NCBI GenBank assembly: GCA_028564925.1
Contig: CM053028.1
Location: 622,748,255 to 622,812,254, forward strand
Source: Lithobates sylvaticus
Taxonomy: Eukaryota > Chordata > Amphibia > Anura > Ranidae
Direction of reading: 5' to 3'
DNA: 64,000 nt
Of the stretch, positions 11,549-20,772 are shown piece by piece. The position numbers were made by a program, and so were the translations under genes. The notes beneath the pieces were generated by a model. The model saw only the letters and a list, made by a program, of their open reading frames with translations, made no database searches and was not told the origin of the DNA. Within the stretch, counting starts at the first letter, position 1; the number at the start of each line of letters is the position of its first letter.

Positions 11549-12262
11549 TTTTATTTTAATGCAAACAGTTCCGCCGAAAAAAATTATGCAAATACTGCAG
11601 CTGCTGACTTTTAATATATGGACACACCCGAAGCCGACCCGTCCCTGGGCTCTCGGGTGGTGGCGCCAGCATCTTCGGTAAGGGATTCAGGAAGTGAAGC
11701 CTTGCGGCGTCACAGCCTGGTTCCCTACTGCGCATGCGTGTGTCGTGCTGCATGTTCTCACTGGTCCCTGCTGTCTTCTGGGACCTGTGTGTGTTCCAGA
11801 AGACAGCGGGGGGGGGGGGGGGGGACAGAGGATGGGCCGAACATGGCGTAGTTAGCCGCGGCTACTGTGGCTATCTATGCCCGGAAGTGGGAGCAAATAC
11901 CTGGATTATACAGGAATACGAAAAGCGGAAGTTCCATTTTTAAGCACCTAACAGACCCCCGATCAGTGGTGACCCATTCATGAGGGGTGCATGGGCGCCA
12001 CCCCCCCATCCGCCCCCCTAATCTACATGCACGGGCGCCACCCCCCATCCATGCATCTGTCCCCCTAATCTACATGTAATAGAGGGGTTTTTGGGACGTT
12101 GAATGAGACGCATGATAACATGCATCTCCATTCCTAATCAGGTACATAAAGAAAGAGGGTCAGGACTTTAAATGAGGTGTGTATATTGTAGCTAATCGAA
12201 GGAGTCAAAGTGAAAACATGAACAAATATTTATTTGTTTGCCATGATTCAGTAGGTACATAG
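11549..12262. other. Intronic stretch without a gene; partial dispersed repeats
   Basis: The part with ctgctgacttttaat and ctgcgcatgcg resembles 40915-41080. There is a G-run at 11807-11823, and two near copies of cgggcgccacccccc...ccccctaatctacatg at about 11990-12070. No coding potential was found. Confidence 0.5.
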
Positions 12263-12266
12263 CAGA

Positions 12267-12660
12267 CAATAGACATGTGCGATTCGTTTTGTACGAATTC
12301 AAAATTCGTACATTCGTAAGAATCCGTAGTACGAATTTTTTCGAATACAAATTCTGTATGGAATACGAAATTCCATTTACGAATTTCGGCTCCGAATTAT
12401 TCAAATCCAACTACCAATTATCGAATTTCAACTAATACGAAAGAAATTATTATAGCGGATATAACAAATGATTCGAAGGACAAAGTGTAATTTTTGCAGG
12501 AAAAATTCCGTTTACGAATTTCGGCTCCAAATTATTCGAATCCAACTACCAAATATAGAATTTCAACTAATACGAAAGAAATTATTATAGCGGATATAAC
12601 GAATGGTTCAAATGATTCGACTGACAAAGTGTCATTTTTGCAGGAAAAAAAGCTATTTAA
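12267..12660. repeat. AT-rich cgaatt-type repeat, duplicated segment
   Basis: Starts agacatgtgcgattcg and is dense in gaattcg/cgaattt words. A block of about 100 bp (ttccatttacgaatttcggctcc... to ...tatagcggatataac) occurs twice, near 12370-12460 and 12505-12600. It resembles 18740-19169 plus 19862-19975, which ends gcacatgtct, so this is probably one MITE family with gacatgtgc ends. Confidence 0.6.
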
Positions 12661-13620
12661 AATCACTCGCGGCTAATGAATTTCCGGCTCCCGTAACACA
12701 GAGAACAGTCATTCATTGAAAGTCATTGATAAAAAAAAAAAAAAAGCGTGGGGGTCCCCCCAAATTCAATAACCAGGCCCTTCAGGTCTGCTATGGATAT
12801 TAAGGGGAACCCACTTCAAATGAAAAAAAAAAAAAAAAATGACGTGGGGTCCCCCCTAAATATCCATACCAGACCCTTCAGGTCTGGGATGGATTTTAAG
12901 GGGAACCCCGGCCAAAAAAATAAAAGCACCATGTTGATGAGGACAAGGGCCTAATCCCCACAACCCTGGCCATTGGTTGTGGGGGTCTGCGTGTGGGGGG
13001 CTTATCGGAATCTGGAAGCCCCCTTTAACAAGGGGACCCCCAGATCCCGCCCCCCCGTGTGAAATGGTAAGGGGTGCCCCTACCATTTCACCAAAAAAAG
13101 TGAGAAAATTGTAAAAATGACAGGAGACGGTCTTTGACAATTCCTTTATTAAAATCTTCTTTCTTCTGGTCTTTCTTCTTCCTTTCTTCATCCTTCGGTT
13201 TCTTCATATTCTCCTTCTGGCATCTTCTTCCATCTTCTTCTTTCATCTTCTTCTTCTTCCGATACGCTTCTTCTTGCTCTGGTCTTCTCATCCGGCATCT
13301 TCTTCCATGGATTCGGCGTCTCTTTTGGGCCGCTCCTCACAGTGGGAGGCTCCCGCTGTGTGAGGCTTCGCTGCACACAGCGGGAGCCTCCCATTGCGAG
13401 GAGCGGCCCAGAAGAGACGCCAACGCCATGGAAGAAGATGCTGGACGAGAAGACCAGAGCAAGAAGAAGCGGATCGGAGGAAGAAGAAGATGGAAGAAGA
13501 TGCTGGAAGGAGAAGATGAAGAAACCGAAGGATGAAGAAAGGAAGAAGGAAGACCAGAAGAAATTTTTGGATAATTCGTTATTTATCGTTACAAATATCG
13601 ACACTCTATGAATAATAACG
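12627..13620. mobile_element. Fold-back element fragment (hAT-tail family), copy 1
   Basis: Shares its order of landmarks with 13702-14520: tgtcatttttgcagg, tcactcgcggctaatgaatt, gcgtgggggtcccccc, gggcttatcggaatctgga, cccctaccatttcacc, then a CTT-rich segment. Here the CTT-rich segment continues into a full palindrome (13156-13567). The same landmarks occur in both orientations at 44550-45780. Confidence 0.7.
13156..13567. repeat. Long perfect-looking palindrome, about 200-bp arms
   Basis: The left arm (13156-13362) runs tcttctttcttctggtc through tcttccatgg and gggccgctcctc to ggctcccgctgtgtg. The right arm (13375-13567) is its reverse complement with roughly 5-10% mismatch by eye, separated by only about 10 bases (aggcttcgct). 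Because the arms mirror each other, similar Ser/Phe-rich and Lys/Glu-rich open frames appear on both strands; these are not genes. Confidence 0.9.
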
Positions 13621-13701
13621 AAGTATCCAAAAACGTATTAACGTTACAACTCTATAGTATGTCTGTGAAGGGGCGCATGTTTCCTGTGCTTAGAACTGTC
13701 C

Positions 13702-15565
13702 CTGTACAAAGTGTCATTTTTGCAGGAAAAAAAGCTATTTAAAATCACTCGCGGCTAATGAATTGTCGGCTCCGTAACAGTCATTCATTGAAAGTCATTG
13801 ATAAAAAAAAGCGTGGGGGTCCCCCCAAATTCAATAACCAGGCCCTTCAGGTCTGCTATGGATATTAAGGGGAACCCCCGCTTCAAATTTAAAAAAAAAA
13901 TGATGTAGGGGTCCCCCTAAATATCCATACCAGACCCTTATCCGAGCACGCAACCTGGCAGGCCACAGGAAAAGAGGGGGGGAAGAGAGTGGCCCCCCTC
14001 CCTCTTGAACCATACCAGGCCACATGCCCTCAACATGTTGATGAGGATAAGGGCCTCATCCCCACAACCCTGGCCATTGGTTGTGGGGGTCTGCGGGCAG
14101 GGGGCTTATCGGAATCTGGAAGCCCCCTTTAACAAGGGGACCCCCAGATCCCGCCCCCCCTATGTGAAATGGTAAGGGGGTACAAAAGTACCCCTACCAT
14201 TTCACCAAAAAAGTGACAAAAATTGTAAAAATTACAGGAGACGGTCTTTGACAATTCCTTTATTAAAATCTTCTTTCATCTTCTTTCTTCTGGTCTTCTT
14301 TCTTCTTCCTTTCTTCATCCTTCGGTTTCTTCATCTTCTCCTTCCGGCATCTTCTTCCATCTTCTTCTTCCTCCTATCCGCTTCTTCTTGCTCTGGTCTT
14401 CTCGTCCTTCTCGTCCGGCATCTTCTTCCATGGCATCGGCGTCTGTTCTTCTGTGTCGGGCCGCTCCTCGCAATGGGAGGCTCCTGCTGTGTGAGGCTTT
14501 GCTGCGTCTGACAGGTCTTTTCTAACGGAGGGCGAGAGGCCGTAATCGATCGGCAGATCGTAGGCAGCTTACACTTTTTTTTTTTTTTTTTCCGGTCTGT
14601 CGGAGCAATAGAAGAAGAAGATGAATGGACTTTGTGGGACAGTGTTATTTTTTTATTTTTTAATAAAGGACTTGTCCTAAGGCGTGTATTGTCTTTTTTG
14701 TACAATTTTCACACATTTTTTGTGAAATGGTAGGGGTACATTTGTACCCCGTTACCCTTTCACACGAGGATCTGGGGGTCCTCTTGTTAAAGGGGGCTTC
14801 CAGATTCCGATAAGCCCCCCGCCCGCAGACCCCCACAACCACTGGGCAAGGGTTGTGGGGATGAGGCCCTTCTCCCCCATCAACATGGGGACAAGGTGCT
14901 TTGTGGTAGACCACATGCCCTCCCAATGTTGAGGTGTATGGTTCAGGAGGGGGGGCGCTCTCTGGTCCCCCCTCTTTTCCTGCGGCCTGCCAGGCTGCGT
15001 GCTCGGATAAGGGTCTGGTATGGATTTTTGGGGGGACCCCACTCCATTTTTTAAAAAATGTTGACATGGGGTTTCCCTTAATATCCATACCAGACCTGAA
15101 GGGGGAAGCATTTTTTTTAAAATCTTGGTTTGGGGTTCCCATGTGGGGGAATCCCATGACGTTTTTATCAATGAACTTTTATGTGTATTGCCGGGACCGA
15201 CAATTCATTATAGCCGCGAGTACTTTTAAATTACTTTTTTTCCTTTTGATATGTAATATTACTTTCGGACTGTTGTAATAACGGGAAACATGCGCCAATT
15301 TACAGGCATACTATAGACACCCCCAGGTACGAAATTTAAAGGAATATTACACTTTTATTGTTTCACTCTAAGCATTATTAAAATCACTGCTCCTGAAAAA
15401 ACTGACGTTTTTAAAACTTTGTGGCAGGACCCGGTCCCCAAACACTTTTTAAGAAATTAACTTGCATTTAAGCCTTTAAAATTAGCACTTTTGATTTTTC
15501 ATGTTCATGTCCCATAGACTTTAACTGTGTTCGCGTGTTCGAACACATTTTTCGGCTCATCCCTA
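13702..15565. mobile_element. Fold-back element (hAT-tail family), copy 2
   Basis: The left half (13702-14290) and right half (14670-15400) are inverted versions of each other: ggcttatcggaatctgga at 14103 against tccagattccgataagcc at 14800, and aatggtaaggggta against its inverse near 14725. The right end is the hAT-family terminus ggctcatcccta (15554-15565), preceded by tail text shared with copies A-C (gcatactatagacacccc, cgaaatttaaaggaata). A clean left end with matching duplication was not found. Confidence 0.75.
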
Positions 15566-15835
15566 GCAGATATGGTGTCTTGCTGGATGCCTTCCCCTGC
15601 ATGGCTGTCTACCTATAGAGATCTCAGAGTCTGCCAATTAACATTGTAACTGGTAAAGGGTGTCCTGGCTCTAAACCTCTCTCCCACAGTTCTGTTTAAG
15701 AGACAATAAATCTCTTTGCATTCAAGAAGTTCCTGGCGCCCATTAATCTACCTTGCATTGCCTTGTGACCCACTCTACACAGAAGGATGTCAGTTGCCCC
15801 GAACTCTGGAGGTTCTCATTAGATCAAAGGAGGCC
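15566..15835. other. No gene seen; unidentified repeat-like DNA
   Basis: Contains caataaatctctttgcattc and ccttgtgacccactctaca. There is no splice-bounded open frame, and nothing here matches other parts of the window. Confidence 0.4.
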
Positions 15836-15849
15836 CGGGACTTGGCTAC

Positions 15850-16022
15850 ACTTCTTTTCATCAATTTTGGAGGGACGTCCAGTTCTTGGTAATGTCACTG
15901 AATGTCTTCACTGCGTTCCATGGTATATCTAATGCCTTGTAAATACTCTTGTACCCTTCTCCTGACTGATACCTTTTAACAATGAGATCCCTCTGATGCT
16001 TTGGAAGCTCTCTGCGGACCAT
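15850..16022 (-). pseudogene. Tc1 transposase N-terminal fragment
   Basis: From the ATG at 16022 the minus strand reads MVRRELPKHQRDLIVKRYQS, then GEGYKSIYKALDIPWNAVKTF, the paired-type helix-turn-helix of Tc1 transposases. After a frame change it continues LPRTGRPSKIDEK, the GRPR-like motif between the two DNA-binding subdomains. The DDE domain is missing. Confidence 0.8.
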
Positions 16023-16138
16023 GGCTTTTGCTGCGTCTAAGAAAATCTCAGGAAAGACCTACTAAAACAGCTGACCTTTTTTTGGGGTTGATCAGAGACA
16101 CTTTAAATGATGGCAGGTGTGTACTGACTCCTATTTAA

Positions 16139-17105
16139 CCACTTGCCGACCACTGCACGACGATACACGTCGGCAGAATGGCACGGCTGGGCATATGGAC
16201 GTATGGGTACGTCCCCTTTAAGACGCGGCATTGTGGGCACGCGTGCGCCGCCGGCGAGCTCCGTGAGTGTGACCGCGGGTCCCGCTGACTCAATGTCCGC
16301 CGGGAGTCCCACGATCCTCTCACGAAGAGGAAGAACGGGGAAATGCTGATGTAAACAAGCATTTTCCCATTCTGCCTAGTGACAGGACACTGATCACAGC
16401 TCCCTGTGATCGGGAGCAGTGATCAGTGTCATGTCACACGTAGCCCAGCCCCCACAAAGTTAGAATCACTCCCTAGAATACACTTATCCCCTTCAGCGCC
16501 CCCTACTGGTTAATCCCTTCACTGCCAGTGTCATTTACACAGTAATCAGTGCATTTTTATAGCACTGATCGCTGTATAAATGACAATGGTCCCAAAATGG
16601 CGTCAAAAGTGTCCGATGTGTCCTCCATAATGTCGCAGTCATGATAAAAATCGCTGATCGCTGCCATTACTATTAAAAAAAAATATATTAATAAAAATGC
16701 CATAAAACTATCCCCTATTTTGTAGACGCTATAACTTTTGCGCAAACCAATCAATAAACGCTTATTGCGATTTATTTTTACCAAAAATATGTAGAAGAAT
16801 ACGTATCGGCCTAAACTGAGGAAAAAAATGTTTTATATATTTTTGGGGGATATTTATTATAGCAAAAAGTAAAAATGATTGCTTTTTTTTTCAAAATTTT
16901 TGTTTATAACGCAAAAAATAAAAACCGCAGAGGTGATCAAATACCACCTAAAGAAAGCTCTATTTTTGTGGGGGGAAAAAAAGACTTCAATTTTGTTTGG
17001 GAGCCACGTTGCACGACCGCGCAATTGTCATCTAAAGCGGTGCAGTGCTGAATCTCAAAAAGTGCTCTGGTCTTTGGGCAGCCAAATGGTTCCGGGCTTA
17101 AGTGG
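16139..17105. mobile_element. 967-bp TTAA-flanked non-autonomous element (piggyBac-type target)
   Basis: Flanked by TTAA at 16135-16138 and 17106-17109. Ends are ccacttgccgacc and ...ccgggcttaagtgg, giving a short inverted ccactt. It interrupts the Tc1 leader so cleanly that removing it with one TTAA restores continuous sequence across the junction. Landmarks: ctgatcacagctccctgtgatc, atgataaaaatcgctgatcg, gatcaaataccacc and cgcgcaattgtca. Related fragments lie at 26880-27112, 28500-28610, 47640-47760 and 54026-55085. No coding frame. Confidence 0.85.
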
Positions 17106-17508
17106 TTAACATGAGTTTGCATGTGATTGCTTAATTCTGCACACAGCTACATCCCCAGTTATAAGAGGGTGTGCACACTTATGCAACCACATTATTTTAT
17201 TTTTTTATTACTACACCCCCCCCCCCCCTTAAAAAATTGCAGTTTGTTTTTCAATTGAGTTCATAGGTCATAATAAAGGTGGAAAAAGTTCTGAAATGAT
17301 TTATATTTGTCAATTTTTTTTTACATCACAGAAACCTGACATTATAATAGACTTTTTATATTCATTGTATGTATGTGATTTTGGGCACAGCTGCCACCCT
17401 GTAGCAGTAGAACTGCTATAGGGTGGTCGGTAAGTGGTTAACGTGTAACTTACTGTATAATCTGGAGCAGTTTTCTTACCAGGGATATTTCTTTCTTTAT
17501 TTGTACAG

Positions 17509-17777
17509 TGTATGATGAAAAATTAATGGAAGAACACTTATCTTATTCAGATGAATTTGACAACACCACCATACCGTTATGGATGTATAAGAATACCCAA
17601 CGAGGTTGTGCCTCTGAAAAATTTTGTGAATTTGGCAAAGAAATAACCAGTTTTGGTTTTTACGCGATGCAGACAACATACACATGTACCGGTGGCACTA
17701 AAGAAAGTTCTGGCTACCCTGTTACTTTGATCATTTGTTGTATTGCTCATATTTTGCTCTACATGCTTATGTTTTAA
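17509..17777 (+). CDS. Terminal exon of the Ly6/uPAR-domain gene, with GPI-anchor-like tail
   Basis: The acceptor is ctttctttatttgtacag at 17491-17508, and the exon runs to a TAA at 17775-17777. It begins with two codon bases, completing the single base left by 10805-10948 (gtg, Val). It encodes VYDEKLMEEHLSYSDEFDNT, TIPLWMYKNTQRGCASEKFC, EFGKEITSFGFYAMQTTYTC, TGGTKESSG and the tail YPVTLIICCIAHILLYMLMF. The block GCASEKFC...FGFYAMQTTYTC is the characteristic second half of LU domains in PLA2-inhibitor-like proteins. The final 20 residues are hydrophobic after a small-residue stretch (KESSG), as expected for a GPI-attachment signal. There is one N-glycosylation sequon (NTT). The usual closing CC...CN of secreted three-finger proteins is not present in canonical form. 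Confidence 0.82.
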
Positions 17778-17836
17778 AAATTACACAAATCATTTGAAAG
17801 AAAAAAAAAATCTCGCTGATTTGTACATAAAACAGT

Positions 17837-17842
17837 ATTAAA
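17837..17842 (+). other. Candidate polyadenylation signal ATTAAA
   Basis: ATTAAA lies 60 bases after the stop codon of the Ly6/uPAR terminal exon, before the dispersed repeat that begins near 17850. It is the variant hexamer, so confidence is moderate. Confidence 0.45.
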
Positions 17843-17849
17843 TAGGAAA

Positions 17850-17995
17850 AACAGGAGTATATGTCGCACTTGATGAAAGGATATCAATCGTTTATTGAGA
17901 ATCAAGAGTAAGTACATTGAGCCAACATGTTTCGGGGGAACTGATCCCCATTCTTCGGGGCTAACATACAAGTATAGAATTAAAAAAAAAAAAAA
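17850..17995 (-). repeat. Dispersed repeat with gaaacatgttgg motif
   Basis: On the minus strand it contains cccgaaacatgttggctcaa, tactcttgattctcaataaa and cctttcatcaagtg. The same text is on the plus strand at 26040-26165 (gaaacacgttggtatattta, tcttgattctcaacaaac). Type of element unknown. Confidence 0.6.
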
Positions 17996-18289
17996 AAGCA
18001 TAAAAAAAAAATGTACAACATAGTATCCACTTCTGAATTCTTGTATTTTTATTAACCACGTAGAGTCCATTCACACAGGGGCAACACGACTTCCAGCACG
18101 ACTTTGGGAGGCAACTTGGACACTAATTGAGTATGAATCACAGCGCGACTTGGGGCAACTTACAACGCAACTTGAAGTTGCCTCCAGGACAGGGGACTTT
18201 GCCAGTGGCCAATCACATAATAATCAGATCTGTGGGAGGGAGGGGTTTTGCCTAGAAAACTATTTTTACTTCCTGGAAAGTTGCTTCAG
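17996..18289. other. No gene seen
   Basis: Contains a local repeat of gcaacttg/gcgacttg words at 18080-18185 (gcaacacgactt, gcgacttggggcaacttac) but no open frame or known element end. Confidence 0.4.
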
Positions 18290-18536
18290 TTAAGACTCTC
18301 CTCTTCAGGGAAGCCTATCCTACCCACACCTAACAACTGTATTTTCAATTTTGTCTATCTGATCATCCCCCACAGTTATTACCTTTTGTTTCCACTTGAC
18401 CTTCCCTTCTAGATTGTAAGCTTTAACGAGCAGGGCCCTCTGATCCCATCTGTATTGAATTGTATTGTAATTTTACTGTCTTCCCTGATGTTGTAAAGCG
18501 CTATATAAATCCTGTATAATAATAATAATAATAACG
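18290..18536 (+). repeat. SINE/LINE-tail-like repeat with (ATA)n tail
   Basis: Contains ctagattgtaagcttta, agcagggccctctgatccc and gtaaagcgctatataaatcc, and ends (aat)n. The end section recurs at 52675-52735 inside the retroviral fossil. This arrangement is common in vertebrate retroposon 3' ends. Confidence 0.6.
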
Positions 18537-18739
18537 GCGATTTGCACAGCCAAGCCATGTTGCCGCAGTACAACTGCGGCGGCTGGTCGGCATGCGGTTA
18601 AAATTCATTTTCATGGTGCATATTACATACAAGCAGATAAATTGGTTTTAGAGGCTCAAAATGTTTTACCTTCATGTATCTCATGTAGACATGATGCGTT
18701 TCATTTTGTTCCGAATTAATATTCTGTAAAAAAAAAAAC

Positions 18740-19975
18740 GTTATTCAGAGATTCGGATATATCCAAATTACAATATAATTGAGTTTTACTGAAAAGCAAA
18801 ACTAAATTTGTTCGAATTTCGGAAATTCAAATCAAATTTTACATTAAACTCCAGTCAAATTCTAACTGTATACATATTGGTGAAATCAAAGACTGTGTTT
18901 TACGAGTATCATTTGAGTACCATTTCAAAATAATGCTGTTTTAGTTGAGCCAAAGCTGATTCGAAGAGTCATTGTTATCATTTGATGAAGATTTTTCTTT
19001 TGTTTGTTCACTTTGCCACATTCAAATCGAAAAAAAAAAAAAATCTAAAAAATCTAAAGTTTTTGATTCGACAGATTAAAAATTTGAATGTTTCAAATCG
19101 AAACAAATCTGTAAATTCAAAGAAAATTTGAAAAAGACATAAAATGATTTTCCGAATACGAATCCTGAATGTGAATCCTGATGCCATAAACCAGATGTGA
19201 CCAGAACCGTGTGACTGCGACAGAGTGAACCAGACATAAATAGGTGAAAGTAAGTAAGTTTATTAAAGTAAATACATATAAATGTAAACACACCACCAAT
19301 ACAGAGTGAACAAACCAAACAACCAAACAGTGATAATAAACCAACCAGCATATATAGCAAAAGGGAGTACCAGAATCATAGTCAAGCCAGACCAGGGTCA
19401 TAAACAGGAGATTAGCAAATGGGGGGCCAGGAGTAAACAGACAGGGAACAGGATGGAAAGGATCAGGCTGCAGGGCAAAGATCCAGGGATACAGGAACAG
19501 ATACAAACAGGTTCAGGTATCAGGGATCAGGGATCAGGGTTCAGGGTAACAGATAAACAGGTTGCAGGTCAGGGCACAAGGACAATACCAGGGCAAGGTG
19601 TGTGTGCACTTGCCTGGGTATTTATACTCATCTTAATCAGACTCAGGTGATGCCTGATTGCCGGAGATGATGTCGGCCCCACACTGCCAGGAACCACCCG
19701 CTGGTGGACGCCAGTACTGCGGCCCAAAGATTACATAATACTACCAACAGGGGAAAGCTCCCCTGGCAGTTCCAGACTGCCAGGAGACACCTGCTGGTGG
19801 ACCACATTACTGCATGCCAAATATCAGGCAATGTCATCAGCAGATGGAACCTTCCCTGACACCTGAATAATAACTGAATGAATCGACCAAATTTAACTAA
19901 ACAAAATAACTTGATTAACGAATCGAAACCAAAGAAATTTTTTTTTTCGTCATGCACATGTCTAATTCTATGCAT
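18740..19975. repeat. AT-rich gaattcg repeat, split by a solo LTR
   Basis: The outer parts (18740-19169 and 19862-19975) are dense in aaattcg/ttcgaat words and end gcatgcacatgtct, resembling 12267-12660. The middle, 19170-19861, is a separate insertion with its own target duplication. Confidence 0.6.
19170..19861 (-). mobile_element. Solo LTR (gypsy-like), 692 bp
   Basis: Starts TGTGAATCC and ends CCCTGACA, flanked by cctgaa at 19164-19169 and 19862-19867. On the minus strand it has a TATA-type box (gtataaatacccagg, near 19612-19626) and an AATAAA polyadenylation signal near 19260-19266, in the order expected of an LTR. No internal retrotransposon sequence remains, so it is an LTR-LTR recombination remnant. 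Confidence 0.75.
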
Positions 19976-19991
19976 TAGGGCAGTGCCCGCC

Positions 19992-20736
19992 TGTCAGGCT
20001 TCACGCACCAGACAGGTGAGCCCGATGTAGCAGGGGAAGGCCTCCCGTACGTATCTGGTTCTCGGCCCCCTGGAAGTGGGGACAGGGGACACGAGAGCAC
20101 AGAGTGGTATGAGCGCCTGGCGGGTCGTTGCCGGGAGATGACCCCGGACGTTTGCTGAGATGGAGTCAGTGGTCCTCCAGATGGAGGGGAGCAGACAGCA
20201 GGTGCAGAGCAGGACCTTGGCGGAGCACTTCCACACACAGGCACGGTACCGATGAGAAGCGTATGCGGGTCCGGGTCACAGGCAGAGGTTGGCAGCAAGC
20301 GGGCAACGTGGTACAAGGGAGCAGGCAGGTTCAAGTCCGGGTCACAGGCAGAGGTTTGGCAACAAGCGGGCAGCGTAGTACAAAGGAGCAGGCAGAAGCG
20401 GAGTCAGGGACAGGCCGAGGTCAACAGGCAGGCAGCAGACAGACAGGTGCAGGATCAGGCCGGGGGTCAGGAGGTCACACGGGATACAGGAAGCAGGTAA
20501 CGGAACACTAGGAGCTGACGATCGGACAGCACCGAGCACCCAGTGAACTCAGCCTAAATAGGCCGATTGGCGCCAAACGCCGCGCCCGCGCGCGCGCCAA
20601 CGCGCGCCCGCGCACGCGCACGCACGCGCACATCAGCGCGCACAGGCACGCGCCCGCGAGCGCCAGCGCGCCCAGGCGCACACCGGCGCACCCCAGGGCG
20701 CACAGCAGCAGATCCACCGGACAACGTTCCCTGACA
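19992..20736 (-). repeat. 3' LTR of the gypsy element (745 bp)
   Basis: TGTCAGG... to ...CCCTGACA on the plus strand, i.e. perfect TGTCAG/CTGACA ends. On the coding (minus) strand the U3 part contains a very CpG-rich alternating tract (20570-20700), then TATTTAG at 20554-20560 as the probable TATA-type box and a likely transcription start around 20530. Confidence 0.88.
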
Positions 20737-20772
20737 GTGCCCCCCCCCTTAAGGGCAGTCTCCGGATGCCCA

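Larger units (their letters stand above)
15840..17345 (-). mobile_element. Tc1-like transposon relic, interrupted by a TTAA element
   Basis: Read on the minus strand, 17345-17110 and 16134-15840 form one 5' half of a Tc1-type element: terminal-repeat-like text (gaaacctgacattataatag, gtggaaaaagttctgaaat), a leader (atgcaaccacattatttta), then the start of a transposase. The two pieces join exactly at a TTAA, where the element 16139-17105 was inserted. The catalytic half is absent. Confidence 0.8.

Noticed and set aside
13134-13611. Overlapping frames on both strands with Lys/Glu-rich and Ser/Phe-rich content
   Set aside because: They mirror each other because of the palindrome; not evidence of a gene pair.
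20128-20511. Plus-strand frame present twice (also at 25218-25601)
   Set aside because: It is antisense LTR sequence duplicated with the LTR, not a gene.
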